Position numbers and translations under genes: made by a program. A DNA stretch of 6,158 bases, taken from NCBI GenBank assembly GCA_039181495.1, contig JBCDCP010000151.1, positions 1-6,158 on the forward strand, read 5' to 3'. Numbering within the stretch: position 1 is the first letter of the stretch; every line of letters starts with the position of its first letter. Positions 1 through 4,443 of the stretch are shown one piece after another. The DNA is from JBCDCP01 sp039181495. GTDB taxonomy: Bacteria; Pseudomonadota; Alphaproteobacteria; Rhizobiales; Tepidamorphaceae. The notes below the pieces were generated by a model. The model saw nothing but the letters and a program-made list of their open reading frames with translations. It was not told where the DNA came from and did not search any database.

Positions 1-307
1 TCAGCGATAGCGTCGGGTCGCGCTCAAAGTGCTCGTCATGGATGAGCGGGGCGAGCAGGGCGATCGCTTCTGTCAGAAATTCGTCCAGCACCGCCAGGGT
101 ATGCTCGAATGGCTGTTTCCATTCGGCATCAAGGTGCTCGTACTCAGCCACGGCATAGTCCGCCCAATGCAAGGTCGAGTCCTCGAAGTGCGCAACGTAG
201 CTCTTCGGCCGCCATGACGCCACGTCCTCATAGCAGTCTGGCATGCCAGGCAGCATCTCCAACAGCATGACCAGTTCATTGTAGTGATTGAGGAAGTCGT
301 TCGACAT
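1..307 (-). CDS. Hypothetical protein, 5' part only (runs off left edge)
   Basis: This minus-strand frame is open from an ATG at 307 to the window edge and gives 102 visible residues beginning MSNDFLNHYNELVMLLEMLP. I do not recognise the family. The sequence reads like a real soluble protein: it is acidic, rich in Leu, Glu, Asp, Trp and Tyr, and mostly helix-forming, with no signal peptide or membrane segment in the part seen. Both other ORFs through this stretch (plus 29-217, minus 73-369) give Arg/Cys/Trp-rich, unnatural proteins, which supports this frame. The start is uncertain. The same frame stays open upstream to an ATG at 400, adding 31 residues rich in Ala, Ser and Pro. I prefer 307 because the recognisably protein-like sequence begins there, although neither start has a clear ribosome binding site. 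The gene is transcribed divergently from the SRAP gene. The C-terminus and full length are unknown. Confidence 0.55.
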   Translation of the reverse strand, partial: MSNDFLNHYNELVMLLEMLPGMPDCYEDVASWRPKSYVAHFEDSTLHWADYAVAEYEHLDAEWKQPFEHTLAVLDEFLTEAIALLAPLIHDEHFERDPTLSL

Positions 308-426
308 TCGAGATTGCGGATGCAGCCCGTGATCAGCAGGCTCTGCCACGCCGTGAGCAGGCGGCGCATCGCTGATAAGGCTTGAGGATGCAGCTGGCAT
401 TCTGGGGTCCGGCGAATTTGCAGTCA

Positions 427-466
427 GAACAGAACGTTGGGCGAAACAGGGGTGAACCAATATCAG
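427..466 (+). promoter_or_regulatory. Weak promoter/operator-like sequence upstream of the SRAP gene
   Basis: The spacer between the divergent unknown gene and the SRAP gene holds no convincing ORF. A possible sigma70-type pair is TTGGGC (437-442) and TATCAG (461-466), 18 bases apart, with 3/6 and 4/6 matches to consensus. Overlapping it is GAAC-N7-GAAA (432-446), one base off the direct-repeat LexA half-sites (GAAC-N7-GAAC) known in Alphaproteobacteria. Each match alone is weak enough to occur by chance. Confidence 0.2.
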
Positions 467-563
467 AGGCGGCTCGACTTTCCGCCAGTCTGGCAAAGAC
501 GGCTTAACAGGCGCTAAAACGTAACGGGTCGCCGTCGCAGCAACTCCAGGATCATACTGTCGC

Positions 564-1343
564 ATGTGCGGACGCTACATTCTTGCCACGTCGCCGGAGG
601 AAGTTGCCGCCATGTTCGGCTACCCGGAGCGGCCGAACTTCCCGGTGCGTTACAATATTGCGCCGACACAACCGATCGCGATCGTCGTTGCCGCTGATGG
701 TCAAAGTCCGCCCGCCAGGTCGTTCAGGCTTGCGCGTTGGGGCCTGTGGCCGAGTTGGGTCAAGGACGTGAAGGACTTCCCGACATTGATCAACGCGCGC
801 AGCGAGCAGGCGGCTGAAAAGCCAGCTTTCCGCGCTGCCATGCGCCGCCGCCGCTGCCTGATCCCTGCGGACGGATTCTACGAGTGGCAGGGCTCGGTCC
901 GTGGCAAGAAACAGCCCTATGCTATTCGCCGGCCGGGCGGTGCCCCATTCGCATTTGCCGGCCTGTGGGAGACCTATATGGATCCCAGTGGCAGCGAGGT
1001 TGATACGGCCACGATATTGACCACAGCGTCGAACGAGCAGCTTGCGCCGCTTCATCACCGCATGCCGGTGGTGATTGATCCGCCAGACTATGATCGTTGG
1101 CTTGATACGGCGGCGAACAATCCAGCCGATATTGCCGATCTCTTAGCAGCGGCACCGGATGACTACTTCCAGGCCTATCCGGTCTCTCCGCGCGTCAACG
1201 CTGTCGCCAATGATGATGAAGGCCTGTTGCAGCCAGTGGCCGATGAGGACACACCGCCGGCGCCTGAGCCGCAATCAAAACGCACCAAGGCTGAGAAGAC
1301 CGAGATCCAGAAGGATCAATTCTCGCTCTTTGGCGACGATTGA
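564..1343 (+). CDS. SRAP domain protein (YedK/HMCES type abasic-site DNA-protein crosslinker)
   Basis: This 259-residue protein begins MCGRY, the SRAP hallmark. Removal of Met1 exposes Cys2, which in this family forms a thiazolidine crosslink with abasic sites in single-stranded DNA and shields them from strand breakage. This fixes the start at 564. AGGA at 548-551 lies 12 bases upstream as a distant Shine-Dalgarno. Family motifs are all present: RYNIAPTQ (29-36), the RWGLWPSW segment (58-65), LINARSE (75-81, Asn77), the GFYEW active-site Glu107, and LHHRMPV with catalytic His164. By analogy with E. coli YedK, Cys2, Asn77, Glu107 and His164 form the complete active site. The domain ends near residue 205 (SPRVNAV). 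It is followed by a charged, Pro/Glu/Lys-rich, probably disordered tail of about 50 residues ending QFSLFGDD, longer than a minimal SRAP protein needs. The gene stands alone on its strand and converges on the GNAT gene with a 28-base overlap. The cytoplasmic DNA-repair role comes from family knowledge. Confidence 0.95.
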   Translation: MCGRYILATSPEEVAAMFGYPERPNFPVRYNIAPTQPIAIVVAADGQSPPARSFRLARWGLWPSWVKDVKDFPTLINARSEQAAEKPAFRAAMRRRRCLIPADGFYEWQGSVRGKKQPYAIRRPGGAPFAFAGLWETYMDPSGSEVDTATILTTASNEQLAPLHHRMPVVIDPPDYDRWLDTAANNPADIADLLAAAPDDYFQAYPVSPRVNAVANDDEGLLQPVADEDTPPAPEPQSKRTKAEKTEIQKDQFSLFGDD

Positions 1344-1810
1344 GCCGATGTCCTTGCATCCTCTTGCTCAATAACACGGGAAAAGACCGCGCGCGGTTCC
1401 CGCGTATAGCCTAGCGCGTCATAGAAGCCCGCGACCGCGGTATTGTCTTCGCGGACCATCAGATTGATCTTCCAGACCCCTCGGGCACGCAACCAGCCTT
1501 CAACCGCATCCATCATCTGCCGGCCAAGCCCATGTCCCTGCGCCGCAGGCGATACGCCGAGGTAATAGACTGTGCCGCGATGGCCGTCATGGCCGGCCAT
1601 GGCACAGGCCGTGATCGCGCCGTTCTGGCGGCCGACCAGAACCGTGCTGTCAGTCGCGGCGCGGGCAAATGCGATGTCGCGTTCGGGATCGTTCCACGGC
1701 CGGGTCAGCCCGGCAGCCTCCCAGAGTGATATGATCTGGGCAACATCAGCATCGACAATTTCGGTGATTGTCAGTGAGCCGTCATTCGTTTCAGCACCGG
1801 TGTCAGACAT
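1316..1810 (-). CDS. GNAT family N-acetyltransferase (YpeA/RimI-like)
   Basis: This 164-residue protein has a single GNAT fold spanning roughly residues 13-150 and would transfer an acetyl group from acetyl-CoA to an amine. Motif A reads VYYLGVSPAAQGHGLGRQMM (81-100), with the pyrophosphate-binding Q91-x-x-G94-x-G96 signature. Motif B contains NTAVAGFYDALGY (123-135), with Asn123 and Tyr130 in the usual cofactor/catalytic positions. The N-terminal WEAAGLTRPWNDPERDI (30-46) resembles the YpeA branch. The substrate cannot be told from sequence. The frame extends upstream to 1846, but the ATG at 1810 is preferred: it overlaps the stop of the upstream oxidoreductase gene as ATGTCTGA (8 bases), a common translational-coupling arrangement, and AAGG lies about 13 bases upstream. 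The 3' end overlaps the convergent SRAP gene by 28 bases. It is the last gene of the three-gene minus-strand operon. Confidence 0.9.
   Translation of the reverse strand: MSDTGAETNDGSLTITEIVDADVAQIISLWEAAGLTRPWNDPERDIAFARAATDSTVLVGRQNGAITACAMAGHDGHRGTVYYLGVSPAAQGHGLGRQMMDAVEGWLRARGVWKINLMVREDNTAVAGFYDALGYTREPRAVFSRVIEQEDARTSAQSSPKSEN
1317..1331 (+). other. Candidate beta sliding clamp-binding peptide (QFSLF) at the SRAP C-terminus
   Basis: Residues 252-256 of the SRAP protein read QFSLF, three residues from the end, after a charged flexible tail. The bacterial clamp-binding pentapeptide consensus is close to QL[SD]LF, so Q1, S3, L4 and F5 fit and Phe replaces Leu at position 2. Such motifs typically sit at protein termini or in flexible regions, as here. 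Binding to the clamp is inferred from sequence only. Confidence 0.5.
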
Positions 1811-3207
1811 GGTCGGGGAGCACCTTGCCAGGGTTGAGGATACCATGCGGATCGAGGGACTTCTTGATGCGCTTCATCATGTCGAGCTCAACCTTGGATT
1901 TGATCCGGCCCATCAGATCCCGCTTCATGACGCCGACACCGTGTTCGGCGGACACCGATCCGCCAAACTGAACGACGATCTCGTGCACGGCATCGTTGAT
2001 TTCCTCCCCAGCGGGCAAGGAACTCCTGCTTGTCGGCACCAATTGGCTGGCTCACGTTGAAATGGACGTTGCCGTCGCCAAGATGTCCAAACGGCACGAC
2101 ACGGCACCGCGGGATCAGGCGTTCCACTTCCGCCGTCGCTGCGCGCAGGAATGCCGGCATTGCTGCCACGGGAACTGAGACATCATGCTTGATGGAGCCA
2201 CCCTCATTCTTCTGCACTTCTGACAGCATCAGCCTGATCTTCCATAGAGAGTTGGTTTCGGCCTCGCTACGCGCAATCGTTGCATCACCAACCTGTCCGG
2301 CATCGAATGCCACCGACAGGATTGACTCCATGACATCATCCAGCGTGTCCTCGATCCCGGATGTCAGTTCCATCAAGACATACCAAGGGTGCTCGTCGGC
2401 AAGCGGATCGCGCATACCCGTCACATGCGTCAGCACGAAGTCGAGGCCAATGCGGGGCAGAAACTCAAACGCAGTCAGCTGTGACCCCACGGCATCAAGT
2501 GATTGATTGAACAGATTGAGTGCAGCTTCGGGCGACTCGACTCCAAGGAAAGCGGTCGCCTTGGCGCGTGGCGCCGGGAACAGCTTCAGGACTGCTGCCG
2601 TGATGATGCCCAGCGTGCCTTCCGATCCGATGAAAAGATCCTTCAGATCGTACCCGGTGTTATCCTTTTTGAGCTTGCGCAGCCCATCCCAGATCTGGCC
2701 TTTCGCGGTCACCACTTCGAGGCCAAGTGTCAGATCTCGCGCGTTGCCATAGGCGAGCACACTCGTGCCTCCGGCATTGCTGGCCAGATTACCGCCAATC
2801 TGACAGGTGCCCTCTGAGCCGAGCGAGAGTGGAAATAGCCGGCCAACGTCAGCTGCTGCATCCTGAGCCGCCTGCAATATGACACCGCATTCGACGGTCA
2901 TGGTGTTGCCCTGGGGGTCAATTTCCCGGATCTTGTTGAGCCGGCTCATGGACAGGACGAAGTCCTCGCCCTTGTCGAAGGGTATCTGCCCACCCACAAG
3001 GCCGGTATTGCCACCCTGCGGCACGATCGCCGTGCGATTTTTGTGCGCAATGGCAAGGATCTTGGCCACGTCGTCAACAGAGCCAGGTCGCAGGATGGCA
3101 CGTGCCGCACCCTGATACTTGTCGCGCCATTCGACGAGATAGGGCTTCATCTCGCTGATGTCGGTGATGATGTTGTCGCGACCAATGGCGTTGGCGAACT
3201 GCTCCAT
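1803..3207 (-). pseudogene. FAD-linked oxidoreductase, D-2-hydroxyglutarate/D-lactate dehydrogenase type, frameshifted near the C-terminus
   Basis: This flavoprotein should oxidise a D-2-hydroxy acid (D-2-hydroxyglutarate or D-lactate are the usual substrates) and pass electrons to an acceptor. Numbering from the ATG at 3207, the FAD-binding PCMH domain spans about 36-205, with PQGGNTGLVGG (63-73), the GSEGTCQIGGNLASNAGG segment (130-147) and GSEGTLGI (194-201). The C-terminal FAD oxidase domain follows, with IKHDVSVPV and the metal/substrate motif HLGDGNVH (His375, His382). After Trp400 the frame breaks at a four-base run, so as written translation continues for 39 unrelated residues and stops at 1888. 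Deleting one base restores EEINDAVHEIV, then SAEHGVG and LDPHGILNPGKVL, ending at 1803 with 467 residues, normal for the family. The start is uncertain. ATG 3207 matches the family length, TTG 3240 has GGAG six bases upstream, and TTG 3288 is also in frame. The gene lies 33-113 bases after the Sua5 gene and overlaps GNAT by 8. The exact substrate is unresolved. Confidence 0.88.
2006..2009 (-). other. Frameshift site in the FAD-linked oxidoreductase
   Basis: A run of four C on the plus strand reads as GGGG in the coding strand, within CGC TGG GGA GGA AAT (Arg-Trp-Gly-Gly-Asn). With three G the reading becomes CGC TGG GAG GAA ATC (Arg-Trp-Glu-Glu-Ile), which joins directly to the family C-terminus in the other frame. 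The one-base excess explains the break exactly. Whether it is a true mutation or a sequencing error cannot be decided here. Confidence 0.88.
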
Positions 3208-3320
3208 GACATCATCATTTGCGGCGACAGGCTTGGCCAATGGAGGCTCCGGTTTCAATGGGCAAGGTGTATTTGCATCTATCGGCAAAGTGCCGCGACT
3301 TGTCGAGCGGGTGCCGATGG

Positions 3321-4289
3321 TTATCTGCCGGCCGAGCCGGTAGCAGCGCGTCGAAGCCGGTCATTGATGGCCCGTCCGAGGCCTTTCTCGGGGACTGTGT
3401 GGGCCATTATTCTACTTGGCCTGGTGGCATCAAGCCGGCGCATAGCGCCGTAGAGATTTGCCGCAGCTTCGGTGAGATGTCCTGCTTCGGACAGAGTCTC
3501 GACGATCTCAGCGGCCTTATCAAATGCCCGATCGACCGGGCCGAAGGTCAGGAGCGCGTCTCCGGCACGAGGTATGGTGCCCGTTGGCGCCAGAATGAGC
3601 GGTACTGATGGGGCGTAATGGGCCTCAAGCATTCCCGGAGAGGCTTTTTTGGTGCCGGCGCTTGCGCTCTCGATCGGTGAACCGGCCACTTCGGCAATTT
3701 GTTCGGCGGTCACGCCACCTTCACGCAACAGAACAGGTGTCGATCCACGCGCATCGATCACGGTGGATTCAACGCCGATCCTGCACGGCCCTGCGTCGAG
3801 TATTGCGGACACCTTGTAGCCCAGCTCGTCACGGGCAGCGTCCGCCGTCGTCGGGCTAATCCGGCCGGACCGGTTGGCGCTGGGTGCTGCGATCGGGCAT
3901 TGAGATGCGTGCAACAGGGCGCGCGCGGTGTCGTGGCGCGGCACCCGCAACGCGGCGGTGTCGAGCCCCGCGCTGACCAAATCGCAAAGACCGGAGCCGG
4001 CGCGTCGTTGCAGCACCAGTGTCAAGGCGCCTGGCCAGAATGTGGCTGCGAGACGACGTGCCAGCGGTGTGAACGTGGCAAGCTGCTCCGCCACGGACTG
4101 ATCGGCGACATGGACGATCAGAGGGTTGAAGCGTGGCCGGCCTTTGGCTGCAAATATGGCTGCGACGGCCGCGGCGTTTGTTGCGTCACCACCGACACCG
4201 TAAACGGTTTCCGTCGGCAGGATCACAAGCTCTCCCGCCTGCAATGCTGCTGCCGCTACGGCAACTTGTTCGGTGCTGGGCTCTGGCAT
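3321..4289 (-). CDS. sua5: L-threonylcarbamoyladenylate synthase, Sua5 type
   Basis: The enzyme makes threonylcarbamoyl-AMP from threonine, bicarbonate and ATP, the first step of the universal t6A37 modification of tRNAs reading ANN codons, and acts in the cytoplasm. The 322-residue protein has an N-terminal YrdC/TsaC domain (about 5-195) with PTETVYG (25-31), KGRPRFNPL (49-57), FWPGALT (84-90), LRVPRH (114-119), APSANRSG (135-142) and GVESTVID (172-179). A linker leads to the C-terminal Sua5 domain, which opens with SPGMLEAHYAP (217-227). This second domain and the overall length separate it from the short TsaC form. The frame extends upstream to an ATG at 4319, but ATG 4289 is chosen because AGAAGG lies six bases before it and the protein then begins just before the YrdC fold. 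It is the first gene of the minus-strand operon. Divergent from it is the acyl-CoA dehydrogenase. The gene is probably essential, like most Sua5/TsaC genes. Confidence 0.95.
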   Translation of the reverse strand: MPEPSTEQVAVAAAALQAGELVILPTETVYGVGGDATNAAAVAAIFAAKGRPRFNPLIVHVADQSVAEQLATFTPLARRLAATFWPGALTLVLQRRAGSGLCDLVSAGLDTAALRVPRHDTARALLHASQCPIAAPSANRSGRISPTTADAARDELGYKVSAILDAGPCRIGVESTVIDARGSTPVLLREGGVTAEQIAEVAGSPIESASAGTKKASPGMLEAHYAPSVPLILAPTGTIPRAGDALLTFGPVDRAFDKAAEIVETLSEAGHLTEAAANLYGAMRRLDATRPSRIMAHTVPEKGLGRAINDRLRRAATGSAGR

Positions 4290-4295
4290 AGGAGG

Positions 4296-4301
4296 CCTTC
4301 T
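4296..4301 (-). promoter_or_regulatory. Ribosome binding site that fixes the Sua5 start
   Basis: AGAAGG on the minus strand ends six bases before the ATG at 4289. The alternative ATG at 4319 has no purine-rich site before it, so this site decides the start. Confidence 0.6.
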
Positions 4302-4322
4302 GAAAATCCCGGACGACATGCT

Positions 4323-4350
4323 TTGCGTGCGCGGATCGCGGGTCTACAGT
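4323..4350 (+). promoter_or_regulatory. Possible promoter for the acyl-CoA dehydrogenase gene
   Basis: TTGCGT (4323-4328) and TACAGT (4345-4350) are separated by 16 bases and match the sigma70 -35 and -10 consensus at 3/6 and 4/6 positions. The site lies in the 154-base divergent spacer, about 95 bases before the ATG at 4444. The match is weak. Its main support is that a promoter is needed somewhere in this short spacer. Confidence 0.25.
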
Positions 4351-4387
4351 GTGATGAAAATGCTGTCGAGCGGCGGTGTCGAACCGG

Positions 4388-4415
4388 ATCGTATTGGCCC
4401 GACTCAATGCCGCAA
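4388..4415 (-). promoter_or_regulatory. Possible promoter for the Sua5 operon
   Basis: Read on the minus strand, TTGCGG (4415-4410) and TACGAT (4393-4388) are 16 bases apart, with 3/6 and 4/6 consensus matches, about 100 bases before the Sua5 ATG. It would face away from the candidate plus-strand promoter in the same spacer. The match is weak. Confidence 0.2.
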
Positions 4416-4428
4416 AGAACAAGCGTTC

Positions 4429-4435
4429 AGGGAGA
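4429..4435 (+). promoter_or_regulatory. Ribosome binding site of the acyl-CoA dehydrogenase gene
   Basis: AGGGAGA contains GGAG ending nine bases before the ATG at 4444. The reading frame stays open upstream at least to an ATG at 4318, but this site and the family N-terminus both point to 4444. Confidence 0.55.
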
Positions 4436-4443
4436 CTGCGTCC

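Noticed and set aside
484..494. Short inverted repeat GCCAG-T-CTGGC in the spacer before the SRAP gene
   Set aside because: Five-base arms with a one-base centre are too short to claim an operator, and I saw no second copy.
673..684. Palindrome CGATCGCGATCG, considered as a binding site
   Set aside because: It falls within conserved SRAP coding sequence (Pro-Ile-Ala-Ile-Val) and is explained by codon choice. No second copy was noticed.
1386..1397. Perfect palindrome ACCGCGCGCGGT 43 bases after the SRAP stop, considered as a terminator
   Set aside because: It lies inside the GNAT coding sequence, gives only a 4-base stem with a 4-base loop, and is not followed by a T-run on the plus strand.
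2006..2009. Programmed +1 ribosomal frameshift to explain the oxidoreductase break
   Set aside because: No known slippery +1 context (such as a slow codon or stop in a CUU-type site) is present at TGG GGA GGA, and I know of no recoding in this family. A one-base indel is simpler.
1572..2060. Plus-strand ORF of 162 codons across the GNAT/oxidoreductase junction
   Set aside because: It is antisense to two genes with clear motifs and its translation resembles no protein family.
4318..4443. In-frame 42-codon upstream extension of the acyl-CoA dehydrogenase
   Set aside because: The family begins just before the YxxPxxDxxF segment at 4444, a ribosome binding site precedes that ATG, and the extension overlaps the likely promoter region. 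It is more likely untranslated leader.
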